Shown: positions 17,776 through 27,008 of the stretch, piece after piece
Layout: each line of letters begins with the position of its first letter
Position numbering within the stretch: position 1 is the stretch's first letter
Source: Aquirufa lenticrescens
GTDB lineage: Bacteria; Bacteroidota; Bacteroidia; Cytophagales; Spirosomataceae
Assembly: GCF_019916085.1 (NCBI RefSeq)
Contig: NZ_CP049834.1
Span: 1,348,501-1,412,500, forward strand
Reading direction: 5' to 3'
DNA length: 64,000 nucleotides
Notes under the pieces: model-generated
The model's database searches: none
The model's input: only the letters and a program-made list of their open reading frames with translations
Told to the model about the DNA's origin: nothing
Made by a program: the position numbers and the translations under genes

Positions 17776-19209
17776 TTAGAGTGTCCAGCCGTTGCGGTAT
17801 TCGCGTTTCACGAATTGATTCGCCGCATCGAAGTTCGTGATGCGCATGTTTTTTGCATCCCACTCCAGCTTTTGACGACCTGTGAATTTCGCATTACGTC
17901 CCTCGCCCTCGCGTAACATGTACGAACGAATCGCCAGGTTACCCATTAAGACAGATTCCGTAAACGGTGCCGCATAATCGAATGGAGAACTTACTTCCAT
18001 GTTACCGAAACCTGCTTTACAAGCCTCAACCCACTGCGTATTGTGTCCGCCATCTCCACCTTTCACACGCGCTAAGCTTGCTTTAGGAAGTTCAGACTCA
18101 TCTACACGCGCTCCGTTTCTAAATACTTTAGGGTACATACCATACGTTCCGCAGGTCATGATACCTTTAGAACCGATTAAAATTACACCGTTAGAACCAT
18201 CTGGATCTCCAATAATCTCTGAAGATGGAATTCCGTCTGGATGTGGGGCACGAAGACCACCGTCAAACCACGTTAATTTCACTGGAGAATTATTCTTCTT
18301 CGATGGACCATAATGTAACGTCACCATCGAGCTAGGAGGACATCCTTGTGGAATGTATTCCGGTGTCCAATCTTGCAAGAAGACAGAACCTACAGAACAT
18401 TCTACGTCGATCGCGTCGCGGATACCTAATACTTTGAATGGAGGGTCTAATAAGTGACATCCCATATCGCCTAAGGCACCTGTACCATAATCCCACCAGC
18501 CTCTCCATTTGAATGGAAGTAAAGCTGGGTTATATTCTCTGTATTTTGCTGGTCCTAACCAAAGATCCCAATCTAACTCTGCAGGCGCTGGTGTTCCAGC
18601 AGCAGGATAAGGAATTCCTTGTGGCCAAACTGGACGGTTCGTCCAAACATACACTTCTTTTACTTTTCCGATCGCACCGCCATCGAACCATTCCATCATT
18701 TGACGCACACCGTCACCTGAGGAACCTTGGTTACCCATTTGGGTTACGACTTGCATCTCACGTGCTTTCTCGCCTAATAGACGCGCCTCGTAGATATCGT
18801 GTGTCAAAGGTTTTTGAACATATACGTGTTTCTTACGACGCATCGCCTCCATCGCAATGGTAGCGTGGGTATGGTCTGGCGTAGAAACGATGACCGCATC
18901 TACGTTGCTACCTTCTTTATCTAAGGCAGCGCGGAAATCGCGGTAGTAGTTTGCCTTTGGAAGGTCTTTCTTGATTCTAACGATTTGGCGATCATCTACA
19001 TCGACGATTGCGACGATGTTTTCTGCCCCCTTGTTATAGGAATTCATGATGTCGCTGTAGCCTTTTCCGCCACCACCGACACCCATGATGTTTAATTTGT
19101 CTGAAGGAGCAGTGTAACCCTTGCCTAGCACGTGGCGAGGTACAATATAGAAACTGGCTGCGGCTAATCCGGCTTTTTGCAGGAAGTTCCGTCTGGAAGT
19201 GTTACTCAT
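17776..19209 (-). CDS. TAT-exported Gfo/Idh/MocA family oxidoreductase
   Basis: A 477-residue NAD(P)-dependent dehydrogenase-like protein. The N terminus holds a twin-arginine signal ('TSRRNFLQKAGLAAASFYIV'), so it should be exported folded with its cofactor. The Rossmann start is 'LNIMGVGGGGKG' near residue 39, and the family motif 'EKP' appears as 'VQKPLTHD' near 132. The C-terminal domain has 'GDMGCHLLDPPF', typical of the alpha/beta Gfo substrate domain. Such proteins in Bacteroidota act on sugars or inositols in the periplasm or on surface polysaccharides; the exact substrate is unknown. It is a single gene bounded by terminators on both sides. Confidence 0.9.
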   Translation of the reverse strand: MSNTSRRNFLQKAGLAAASFYIVPRHVLGKGYTAPSDKLNIMGVGGGGKGYSDIMNSYNKGAENIVAIVDVDDRQIVRIKKDLPKANYYRDFRAALDKEGSNVDAVIVSTPDHTHATIAMEAMRRKKHVYVQKPLTHDIYEARLLGEKAREMQVVTQMGNQGSSGDGVRQMMEWFDGGAIGKVKEVYVWTNRPVWPQGIPYPAAGTPAPAELDWDLWLGPAKYREYNPALLPFKWRGWWDYGTGALGDMGCHLLDPPFKVLGIRDAIDVECSVGSVFLQDWTPEYIPQGCPPSSMVTLHYGPSKKNNSPVKLTWFDGGLRAPHPDGIPSSEIIGDPDGSNGVILIGSKGIMTCGTYGMYPKVFRNGARVDESELPKASLARVKGGDGGHNTQWVEACKAGFGNMEVSSPFDYAAPFTESVLMGNLAIRSYMLREGEGRNAKFTGRQKLEWDAKNMRITNFDAANQFVKREYRNGWTL

Positions 19210-19268
19210 AGTTGATAGGTTTTAATGATTGGATGTAAGTTTGTAAAAAAATAGTACAAAACAAAAAA

Positions 19269-19292
19269 AGGGGTCAGCTTTCGCTAACCCCT
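19269..19292 (-). terminator. Terminator of rpsA
   Basis: A stem AGGGGT(T)AGC / GCT(G)ACCCCT with loop GAAA is followed on the minus strand by a run of seven T residues. It lies 26 bases after the rpsA stop. Confidence 0.9.
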
Positions 19293-19317
19293 CTCAGTAT
19301 AGAACAGGTGAATGTTA

Positions 19318-21159
19318 CTATTCAGCTTTCTTAGATTTTTTTTCTAATTTTTTGATCGCTTGTTCTCTTTCAGCACCTTCCATTTGCTCTTTTAAAGCAG
19401 ATAAAGCACCGATATCGCCCATAGTCGATTTCTCAGCTGTTACATTGGCAGGCTTGTCAGCAGATTTCGCTGCTTTCTTTTTCTCTGGCTTCGCAGCAGC
19501 AGCATCAGCCGCTACTTCTTCCGCCGTTGCCGCCGTGAATGTACGTGTGTGTGATAAGATGATCTTACGCTCTTCTTTGTGGAATTCTGTTACCACGAAG
19601 TCTAACGCTTCACCTACCTCAGCCACTGTTTCGTCTGCCTTCGTTAACTGCTTCAAAGGAGCTAATCCTTCGATACCGTATGGCAATTCTAACACACCGA
19701 ACTTCTCGTTCTTCGAGATGATCGTTGATTTGTGAGTTGAACCTAAAGTGAACACACTTTCAAATGTATCCCAAGGGTTTTCTTCTAATTGTTTGTGGCC
19801 TAAAGCTAAACGACGGTTGTCCGCGTCTAATTCGATCACTACAACATCTAAAGAATCACCTACTTTAACGAATTCAGATGGGTGTTTGATTTTCTTCGTC
19901 CAAGACAAGTCAGAAACGTGAACTAAACCGTCGATTCCTTCTTCTAATTCTAAGAATAAACCGAAGTTAGTTAAGTTACGAACAGTTCCTTTGTGCTTCG
20001 TACCGATCGCGTATTTCGCTAATAAATCAGTTTTAGTCCAAGGATCTTCTGTTAATTGCTTGATACCTAAAGACATCTTGCGCTCAGCACGATCTAATGT
20101 TAACACTACTGCTTCCATTTCGTCGCCTACTTTCAAGAAATCTTGTGGGTTACGTAAGTGTTGAGACCATGACATCTCAGACACGTGGATTAAACCTTCA
20201 ACGCCTGGCAATACTTCTAAGAAAGCACCGTAATCAGCTACGTTAACGATTTTACCTTTTACTTTCGAACCTACTTCAGTTCCAGCAGCTAAAGCTTCCC
20301 AAGGGTGCGCTTGTAATTGCTTCATACCTAAAGAGATACGTTTTTTGTTTTCGTCGAAGTCTAATACCACCACTTGGATTTTTTGATCCAATTTCAATAC
20401 CTCTTGTGGATGGTTGATACGACCCCATGAGATATCTGTGATGTGAAGTAAACCATCTACACCACCTAAATCGATGAACACACCGAAATTAGTCATGTTT
20501 TTGATCACACCTTCAAGTACTTGACCTTTATCTAAGTTCGTTAAGATCGTTTGACGTTGCGCCTCAAGATCTTTCTCGATTAATACTTTGTGAGATACAA
20601 CTACGTTGTCATTTGTGTGGTTGATTTTAACCACCTTAACCTCCATGTTTTTGCCTACGAAAATATCGAAGTCACGGATAGGCTTCACATCAATTTGAGA
20701 ACCAGGTAAGAATGCCTCGATTCCAAAGATATCTACGATTAAACCACCTTTTGTACGGCGCTTAACGAAACCATTTATGATCGTATCTTCTTCTAATGCT
20801 TTCTCGATGTTAGTCCATGCACCCATCACCTTAGCTAACTTACGTGACAATGTTAATTGTCCGTTTGCGTCTTCTTGGTTCTCGATGTATACTTCTACTT
20901 CGTCACCAGCTTTCAAATCCGGCATATCGCGGAATTCTGAAGCAGATACTAAACCATCAGATTTGAATCCAATGTTAATGATTACTTCACGGTCAGTCTT
21001 GCTTACTACAATACCTTTCACTACTTCCTTCTCAGTGACCGAGTTCAAGGTTGCTTCGATAGCAGCCTCCATTTTTTCTTTTTGCTCAGTAGTATAGTTA
21101 CCACCGAATCCTTTTCCTTCAACTAAATCCCAGTCGAAATCTTTTGGTTGTTTTGACAT
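19318..21159 (-). CDS. rpsA: 30S ribosomal protein S1
   Basis: A 613-residue protein with six S1 RNA-binding repeats at roughly residues 45-110, 125-195, 212-280, 298-367, 385-455 and 470-540. The strongest ones show the pattern 'G.V.N...FG.F..L..G..GL.H.S..SW'. A charged lysine/alanine-rich tail of about 70 residues follows. Length and repeat number match Bacteroidota S1, which lets the 30S subunit capture mRNAs. In this phylum Shine-Dalgarno pairing is weak, so S1 is important for initiation. The promoter element at 21260-21267 leaves a leader of about 95 bases, long compared with other genes here, and S1 autoregulation through that leader is possible. Confidence 0.96.
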   Translation of the reverse strand: MSKQPKDFDWDLVEGKGFGGNYTTEQKEKMEAAIEATLNSVTEKEVVKGIVVSKTDREVIINIGFKSDGLVSASEFRDMPDLKAGDEVEVYIENQEDANGQLTLSRKLAKVMGAWTNIEKALEEDTIINGFVKRRTKGGLIVDIFGIEAFLPGSQIDVKPIRDFDIFVGKNMEVKVVKINHTNDNVVVSHKVLIEKDLEAQRQTILTNLDKGQVLEGVIKNMTNFGVFIDLGGVDGLLHITDISWGRINHPQEVLKLDQKIQVVVLDFDENKKRISLGMKQLQAHPWEALAAGTEVGSKVKGKIVNVADYGAFLEVLPGVEGLIHVSEMSWSQHLRNPQDFLKVGDEMEAVVLTLDRAERKMSLGIKQLTEDPWTKTDLLAKYAIGTKHKGTVRNLTNFGLFLELEEGIDGLVHVSDLSWTKKIKHPSEFVKVGDSLDVVVIELDADNRRLALGHKQLEENPWDTFESVFTLGSTHKSTIISKNEKFGVLELPYGIEGLAPLKQLTKADETVAEVGEALDFVVTEFHKEERKIILSHTRTFTAATAEEVAADAAAAKPEKKKAAKSADKPANVTAEKSTMGDIGALSALKEQMEGAEREQAIKKLEKKSKKAE

Positions 21160-21259
21160 ATTTGTTGCCCGTTTGGCTGATCTTTTTTGATTTCGCCTAC
21201 ATCAACAAGCTGGGCTAACCTGCTGAAATTAAGTTTGAAACAATTTTTAAATTGGGGTG

Positions 21260-21267
21260 CAAAGCTA
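21260..21267 (-). promoter_or_regulatory. -7 element of rpsA
   Basis: TAGCTTTG on the minus strand is an exact TAnnTTTG match, about 100 bases upstream of the rpsA start. The 95-base leader between it and the ATG has no other gene. Confidence 0.6.
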
Positions 21268-21328
21268 CGAAGAATAATTTTATTTTCCATCTTTTGTGGT
21301 AAATTGAACGCACAAACCTCGTTAACCT

Positions 21329-22432
21329 ATGAAATTTTGCTTTTTAGCCCTTTTTTTCTTGTCCCAAAACCTATTTGCTATGTCTAATCCCGGAAAACCT
21401 TTCGGCCAAACGCCTGCGGGCGAGTCTGTTACCTTGTATACCTTAAAGAATGCCAAAGGCATGGAAGTGCACATCATGAACTACGGCGGCATCATCCAAA
21501 AAATCCTAACGCCAGATCGCCATGGAAAAGTGGAAGATGTGGTGCTCGGATTCGAGACTTTACAAGAATACATCAAAGACACTCCCTATTTCGGAGCGAT
21601 CGTGGGTCGTTTCGGAAACCGCATCGCAAATGGGAAATTTACCCTGGACGGCAAAGAATATACCCTCGCTGCCCAAAATAACGGCCAACACCTTCACGGC
21701 GGCCTCATCGGTTTTGATAAGAAAGTGTGGAAAGTAGAAGCGGCCTCCGCGCAGAGCCTAAGCTTATCCTATGTTTCCAAAGACATGGAAGAAGGATTTC
21801 CTGGTAACTTGAGCGTTAAGATGACTTATAGCTTATCTGAAGACAACGAAATAAGCATCGCCTATGAGGCGACAACGGATAAAGCAACGGTTTTAAACCT
21901 GAGCAATCACTCCTACTTTAATTTGAGCGGAAACGCGAAACGCGATATTTTGAACCAACAGGTGCAGATTGATGCGTCGCGTTTAGTAGCCGTGAATAAG
22001 GTGTTGATTCCGACAGGAGTGTTAGCGCCGGTTGCAGGAACGCCATTTGATTTTACAAAACCACAGGTGGTGGGAGATCGCATAAACGACACTTCCTCTG
22101 AGCAGATTGTGTTAGGCGGAGGCTATGATCATTGCTGGGCGTTGGACAAGCCGGCGGGATCTTATGCGAAAATAGCCACAGTGCAAGATCCAGTTTCGGG
22201 ACGTAAAATGACCGTATCTACGGATCAGCCTGGGGTACAGTTCTATACGGGAAATTTCCTAGATGGACATTTGACGGGAAAATACGGGGTTCAAATCACC
22301 AAGCGTCACGGATTGTGTTTAGAGACCGAGCATTTCCCGGATTCACCTAATCAGCCAAACTTCCCGAGCACGGTTTTGCGCCCAGGTGAGGTATATAAAA
22401 CGAAAACAGCCTATCAGTTTAGCGTGAACTAA
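21329..22432 (+). CDS. galM: Aldose 1-epimerase (galactose mutarotase)
   Basis: A 367-residue mutarotase interconverting alpha and beta aldoses. A hydrophobic N terminus ending near 'NLFAMS' (residue 18) is a probable signal peptide, so it likely acts in the periplasm. Catalytic marks are 'GQHLHGGLIGFDKKVW' with the active-site histidine, 'NLSNHSYFNL' with the second histidine, and 'CLETEHFPDSPNQPNFP' with the catalytic glutamate. All are in the family order. It is divergent from rpsA and its 3' end overlaps mazG by 4 bases. The nearby GH16 glucanase may supply sugars, which is only a contextual hint. Confidence 0.93.
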   Translation: MKFCFLALFFLSQNLFAMSNPGKPFGQTPAGESVTLYTLKNAKGMEVHIMNYGGIIQKILTPDRHGKVEDVVLGFETLQEYIKDTPYFGAIVGRFGNRIANGKFTLDGKEYTLAAQNNGQHLHGGLIGFDKKVWKVEAASAQSLSLSYVSKDMEEGFPGNLSVKMTYSLSEDNEISIAYEATTDKATVLNLSNHSYFNLSGNAKRDILNQQVQIDASRLVAVNKVLIPTGVLAPVAGTPFDFTKPQVVGDRINDTSSEQIVLGGGYDHCWALDKPAGSYAKIATVQDPVSGRKMTVSTDQPGVQFYTGNFLDGHLTGKYGVQITKRHGLCLETEHFPDSPNQPNFPSTVLRPGEVYKTKTAYQFSVN

Positions 22433-23214
22433 AGCGTTTTCGCTTCGTTCCAATAGATATCCATTTCTGCCAAAGTCATCTCGGAAAGCGCCTGGCCATT
22501 CTCCGCCGCGCGTTTTTCGAGGTGCTGGAAGCGCTTGATGAACTTTTTGTTCGTCCGCTCCACGGCTGTTTCAGGATTGATATCGATGAATCGAGCAAAG
22601 TTCACGAGACTGAAGATCAAATCCCCCAGTTCGCCCTCTGCCTCCGCTTTTCCCGCGGCATCGAGGTCTTTACCCACAAAAGTCTCTTTGAATTCGCCCA
22701 GTTCTTCCTCCACTTTCTCCCACACCTGCTCTTTTTCTTCCCAGTCAAAACCCGCACCGCGCGCTTTTTCCTGTATCCGTATCGCCTTCACGAGCGCTGG
22801 AAGCGAACCGGGAACGCCGCCTAAAACGGACTTGTTTCCCTCTTTTAACTTCAAAGCTTCCCAATTCTGCTTTACCTGCTCCTCAGTTTCAGCGACCACA
22901 TCCCCATAAATATGCGGATGGCGACTGATGAGTTTTTCGCAAACTCCGTGCAACACGTCGCTCACATCGAAAGCCCCTTTCTCCGATCCGATTTTGCTGT
23001 AGAAAACAAGGTGTAAGAAAATATCGCCTAGCTCTTTGCGGATTTCGGTTAAATCATTTTCCATAATCGCATCGGACAGCTCGTAAGTCTCCTCGATGGT
23101 TAAATGGCGTAGCGATTCAAGTGTCTGCTTCTTGTCCCAAGGGCATTTCTCCCGCAGGTCGTCCATGATGACCAATAAACGATCGAATGCCTCCGCGGCT
23201 TTGGGGTATTTCAT
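22429..23214 (-). CDS. mazG: Nucleoside triphosphate pyrophosphohydrolase MazG
   Basis: A 261-residue protein with two MazG-type all-alpha NTP pyrophosphatase domains. The first opens with 'FDRLLVIMDDLREKCPWDKKQT' (residues 10-31) and 'EETYELSDAI', with 'ELGDIFLHLVF' completing the metal site. The second has 'KVEEELGEFKE' and 'EGELGDLIFSLVN'. Both keep the acidic ExxE...ExxD pattern. It hydrolyses noncanonical or excess NTPs to NMP and PPi in the cytoplasm. It follows the GH16 gene by 14 bases on the same strand. This appears to be chance co-transcription and not a pathway link. Confidence 0.94.
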   Translation of the reverse strand: MKYPKAAEAFDRLLVIMDDLREKCPWDKKQTLESLRHLTIEETYELSDAIMENDLTEIRKELGDIFLHLVFYSKIGSEKGAFDVSDVLHGVCEKLISRHPHIYGDVVAETEEQVKQNWEALKLKEGNKSVLGGVPGSLPALVKAIRIQEKARGAGFDWEEKEQVWEKVEEELGEFKETFVGKDLDAAGKAEAEGELGDLIFSLVNFARFIDINPETAVERTNKKFIKRFQHLEKRAAENGQALSEMTLAEMDIYWNEAKTL

Positions 23215-23228
23215 ACTAAGGATAAATA

Positions 23229-24083
23229 CTATGGGTTTAGCGCAAACACGCGAATGTAGTCGATTTGGAATTTGTTCGGGAAGATCGTGTCATCCACGCC
23301 TTTCTGTCCGCCCCAGTTTCCACCGATCGCTAAGTTCATTAAGATATGTTGTTTCTTGTCAAAAGGCCATTGTTCCCAGCCGCCCTTTGGATTTTTGAAT
23401 TCGAAATAAAGTCTGTCATCAATATAGGCACGAACATAATCTGGTGTCCAATCTACGCGGAATAAGTGGAATTCGGTGTCCCATTTGTCCAAGGTAGTCG
23501 TTGCGGTTTTTTGAGTACCTATGACGTGGTTATAGGCTTTTGTATGTACACTCGCATGAATCACGCCTGGATCATAACCCACGTGCTCTAAAATATCGAT
23601 CTCGCCATTATCTGGCCAGTACTGTGAACCATAATCAGATTGACTCGCTAGCATCCAGATCGCAGGCCAGTTTCCACGGCCAGCAGGAATCTTTGCTTTG
23701 GCCTCAATACGACCATATAAGAAGTCATTTTTACCTTTTGTAACTAAACGCGCTGAGGTGTAATTACTCGTTCCTAGCTTCTCTTTAATGGCTTCGATCG
23801 TCAAAATGCCATTCTCGATGTGCGCATTTTTAATATTCGCGTTGGTATAGTTTTGGAGTTCATTATTGCCCCAGCCGCTATTTCCTACATCATATCCCCA
23901 TTTCGCAGGATCTGGTAATCCGTCTTTTTCGAATTCATCCGCCCAAAAAGGCGTCGCCGCAAATGTATATTCTTTGGGTAGCGGAGCCACAAAGTTAGTC
24001 ATATCGATCGCAGGCTTAACGGGTTCTTCGGATTTACAAGATATAGCGCCGAAGCTAAAGATGATGAGTGCAAGTCTTAACAT
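23229..24083 (-). CDS. GH16 endo-beta-glucanase (laminarinase-like) lipoprotein
   Basis: A 284-residue glycoside hydrolase with a lipoprotein signal (C16 in 'FGAISC'). The GH16 catalytic motif 'GEIDILE' is at residues 160-166, with nucleophile E161, D163 and acid/base E166. 'GNWPAIWML' near 137 and 'WTPDYVRAYIDDRLYFEF' near 220 are flanking family blocks. The 'EIDxxE' form without extra insert points to laminarinase (beta-1,3 or mixed glucan) activity, not agarase or carrageenase. It would act on glucans at the cell surface or periplasm. No SusC/SusD pair is nearby, so it is not in a typical polysaccharide utilisation locus. Confidence 0.92.
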   Translation of the reverse strand: MLRLALIIFSFGAISCKSEEPVKPAIDMTNFVAPLPKEYTFAATPFWADEFEKDGLPDPAKWGYDVGNSGWGNNELQNYTNANIKNAHIENGILTIEAIKEKLGTSNYTSARLVTKGKNDFLYGRIEAKAKIPAGRGNWPAIWMLASQSDYGSQYWPDNGEIDILEHVGYDPGVIHASVHTKAYNHVIGTQKTATTTLDKWDTEFHLFRVDWTPDYVRAYIDDRLYFEFKNPKGGWEQWPFDKKQHILMNLAIGGNWGGQKGVDDTIFPNKFQIDYIRVFALNP

Positions 24084-24102
24084 AGAGAGGTTTGATTTTT
24101 GC

Positions 24103-24110
24103 CAAAAATA
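24103..24110 (-). promoter_or_regulatory. -7 element of the GH16-mazG transcript
   Basis: TATTTTTG on the minus strand, 19 bases upstream of the GH16 start ATG (24083). It matches TAnnTTTG. Confidence 0.55.
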
Positions 24111-24155
24111 GTATTTCCTCCCGAATTATCCTCTCCATTATTCGTATATTTCGAG

Positions 24156-26174
24156 ATGGATTTCAAACTCACTTCTTCTTACAAGCCTACCGGTGATCAG
24201 CCGGAAGCGATTCGGCAATTAGTCGAGGGTGTGAACAAAGAAGAAGCCGCGCAAACCTTGCTGGGTGTAACCGGTTCTGGAAAGACCTTTACGATCGCCA
24301 ATGTGATCCAGCAGGTGAACCGGCCGACCCTGATTTTGAGCCATAACAAAACCCTAGCAGCCCAATTATACGGGGAATTCAAGTCCTTTTTTCCGGAGAA
24401 TGCTGTCGAGTATTTCATCTCCTATTACGATTATTACCAGCCCGAGGCCTTTATCGCCTCCACGGGTACCTACATAGAAAAAGATCTCTCGATTAACCAG
24501 GAGATTGAAAAGTTACGTTTGGCGACGACCTCTTCGTTGATGTCTGGCCGCCGCGACATTATTGTGATCGCTTCCGTTTCCTGTATTTACGGTATGGGAA
24601 ATCCGGACGAATACCGAAATTCCATTATGCGCGTCGCCGTGGGAGACATTATCTCTCGCAACCAGTTTTTGTTCCGTTTGGTGGAGATTCTCTACGCTCG
24701 GACGGAGGGCGAATTTTTGCGCGGAACCTTCCGGGTGAAAGGCGATACGGTGGATATTTTCTTGGCTTACGCGGACTTCGGGTATCGCTTCGTGTTTTTT
24801 GGCGATGAGATCGAGGAGATTCACCGCATCGATCCATGGACGGGCAAGAAGATCTCTTCGGAGACGATGGTGGCCGTTTTCCCGGCGAACTTGTTTGTGA
24901 CGGGTCGCGAAACATTGAACAACGCGATCTCACATATCCAGGAAGATTTAGTGAACCAGATCTCCTATTTCGGCCGCGAGGGTCGCCTGACGGAAGCAGA
25001 ACGTATTAAACAGCGGACAGAGTTTGATCTCGAAATGATGCGCGAGCTAGGCTATTGCTCGGGGATTGAGAATTATTCTCGGTATTTTGACCAAAGAAAA
25101 TCCGGCCAGCGCCCTTTCTGCCTATTAGACTTCTTCCCAGACGACTTCTTGATGGTAGTGGACGAAAGCCACGCCACGATGCCCCAAATCCGCGCGATGT
25201 ATGGCGGCGACCGCTCCCGCAAAGAATCCTTAGTGGAATACGGTTTCCGTTTACCCTCAGCGATGGACAACCGTCCTTTGAAATTTGATGAATTTGAAGA
25301 CCTCATTGGCCAAACCATCTTCGTCTCCGCCACCCCATCCGATTACGAATTACGCCGCTCGGAAGGAGTCGTAGTTGAACAGATTATTCGCCCTACCGGA
25401 CTTTTGGACCCATTAATCGAGGTGCGTCCTACGAAAAACCAAATCGATAATTTACTCGAAGAGGTCTACGACCGCATCAAGAAAAACGAACGCGTTTTAA
25501 TTACGACCTTGACCAAACGGATGGCCGAAGAGCTGTCGAAATACCTCGACCGCGTGGGGATCAAATGCCAGTACATTCACTCGGAAGTGAAAACCCTAGA
25601 ACGGGTCGAAATCCTCCGCAATTTGCGTCTGGGCGTCATCGACGTCTTAGTGGGGGTGAACCTATTAAGGGAAGGTTTGGACTTACCGGAAGTTTCTCTG
25701 GTCGCCATTATGGATGCGGACAAAGAAGGATTCTTGCGCGATATTCGCTCGCTGATTCAGACCATTGGTCGTGCGGCGCGTAACGAAAACGGCAAGGTGT
25801 TGATGTACGGTGATAAAATTACGGGTTCGATGGAGCTCGCGATCTCGGAAACGAATCGCCGCCGCGCCATCCAAATGGCCTATAACGAGAAGCACGGCAT
25901 TACGCCAAAAACGATTTGGCGTTCGCACGACGAGATTATGGAGCAAACTTCCATCGCGGATCGGATGGCGAAACCCACGAAAAATTACACAATTCATCCG
26001 GATCAAGCGCCGGTCGCGGCAGATCCATTATTAGCTTATATGAAGCCAGCGGAGCTGAAAAAGCAATCCGAAACCATTCGCAAAGAGATGGAGAAAGCGG
26101 CGCGCGACCTCGATTTCCCATTAGCCGCGCGTTTACGCGACGAATTAGTGGTGATCGAATCGATGCTGACCTAA
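24156..26174 (+). CDS. uvrB: Excinuclease ABC subunit B
   Basis: A 672-residue DNA repair helicase that verifies damage with UvrA and recruits UvrC. Walker A is 'GVTGSGKT' at 37-44. The beta-hairpin that clamps DNA is in 'YYQPEAFIASTGTYIEKD', and the DExD-type box is 'VVDESH'. Later motifs include 'LREGLDLPEVSLV' and 'TIGRAARN', and a C-terminal UVR domain ends the protein ('DLDFPLAARLRDEL'). I start at ATG 24156 ('MDFKLTSSYKP'), the usual UvrB N terminus; 19 upstream in-frame codons are not conserved. A near-consensus TATATTTC at 24145-24152 sits almost on the start codon. The 3' end overlaps pxpC by 30 bases. Confidence 0.97.
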   Translation: MDFKLTSSYKPTGDQPEAIRQLVEGVNKEEAAQTLLGVTGSGKTFTIANVIQQVNRPTLILSHNKTLAAQLYGEFKSFFPENAVEYFISYYDYYQPEAFIASTGTYIEKDLSINQEIEKLRLATTSSLMSGRRDIIVIASVSCIYGMGNPDEYRNSIMRVAVGDIISRNQFLFRLVEILYARTEGEFLRGTFRVKGDTVDIFLAYADFGYRFVFFGDEIEEIHRIDPWTGKKISSETMVAVFPANLFVTGRETLNNAISHIQEDLVNQISYFGREGRLTEAERIKQRTEFDLEMMRELGYCSGIENYSRYFDQRKSGQRPFCLLDFFPDDFLMVVDESHATMPQIRAMYGGDRSRKESLVEYGFRLPSAMDNRPLKFDEFEDLIGQTIFVSATPSDYELRRSEGVVVEQIIRPTGLLDPLIEVRPTKNQIDNLLEEVYDRIKKNERVLITTLTKRMAEELSKYLDRVGIKCQYIHSEVKTLERVEILRNLRLGVIDVLVGVNLLREGLDLPEVSLVAIMDADKEGFLRDIRSLIQTIGRAARNENGKVLMYGDKITGSMELAISETNRRRAIQMAYNEKHGITPKTIWRSHDEIMEQTSIADRMAKPTKNYTIHPDQAPVAADPLLAYMKPAELKKQSETIRKEMEKAARDLDFPLAARLRDELVVIESMLT

Positions 26175-27008
26175 TTTCAGCGCACACACATTCCGGACTT
26201 GTTGTAAATAGTTCTGCATTAGAATCCATTCATATTCTGCGGTCATCGAATCGGTTAGGGTAATGCGGAGGCTGTCGCCAGGGCCTTTTTGGGCTAAACG
26301 GGGCAAATCCGCCGAAATCACATGTGCTAAACGCGGGTAGCCGCCCGTCGTCTGATGTCCTGCCATTAAAACCACTATCTGACCTGAAGGGAGCAGTTGA
26401 ATCGTGCCGGCTGTGACCGCGGAAGATATCAGGTTTTGCGAAGGCAGTATCTTCAACGGTTCCTGAATTAATTGATATCCCATCCGATTCGAGGTGGGCG
26501 AAATGGCAAAGGATTTACTCAAAACTAGCTGCTGCGAACAGGCTTTAATCTGATCCCATTCCCGTCCACATAAAATCCTGATCGGCTCATCCGTGAACAC
26601 GTTTTCTGGGTTCATTGACCAAGGCAAAATCTTTACGCGGGAAACCTGCTCGTCTTGTAAGGTTCGGGTGGCGACGTAAACTCTTTGGCCTGAAACCGGC
26701 TTTTTACAGCTTAAAATGGCCCCCGGCGGTACTTTGATCGGTTGGTTCATGGGGACTTCCATATTATCCACACAGGCCGTGAAGTCCGCACCACAAATCG
26801 CTAGTAATGTGCTCGTCTCGAACTGGTAAACACCATTCGGGAAGTGCATCTCTAGTACCTTATCATACAAATCGTTTCCCACGAGCGCGTTTGCAATCTG
26901 CAAGGAAAAGGTGTCCATCGCTCCACCGGGAGGAATTCCCTCGTGCTGCAAACCGAAGCTGGGAAGTCCCTGCCACGTATCCAATAAACCTTTTTTGATC
27001 AGCTTCAT
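26145..27008 (-). CDS. pxpC: 5-oxoprolinase subunit C (biotin-dependent carboxyltransferase-like)
   Basis: A 287-residue protein of the PxpC/KipA/YbgK family. Family marks are 'QHEGIPPGGAMDTFSLQIAN' (residues 22-41), 'LEMHFPNG', 'CGADF', and the C-terminal 'GHQTTGGYPRLAHV'. With PxpA and PxpB it forms the ATP-dependent 5-oxoprolinase that opens 5-oxoproline to glutamate. The start overlaps the pxpB stop by 4 bases (ATGA), so both are coupled. No pxpA (LamB/YcsF) gene is adjacent. Its 3' end overlaps convergent uvrB by 30 bases. Confidence 0.92.
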   Translation of the reverse strand: MKLIKKGLLDTWQGLPSFGLQHEGIPPGGAMDTFSLQIANALVGNDLYDKVLEMHFPNGVYQFETSTLLAICGADFTACVDNMEVPMNQPIKVPPGAILSCKKPVSGQRVYVATRTLQDEQVSRVKILPWSMNPENVFTDEPIRILCGREWDQIKACSQQLVLSKSFAISPTSNRMGYQLIQEPLKILPSQNLISSAVTAGTIQLLPSGQIVVLMAGHQTTGGYPRLAHVISADLPRLAQKGPGDSLRITLTDSMTAEYEWILMQNYLQQVRNVCALKLGQHRFDHH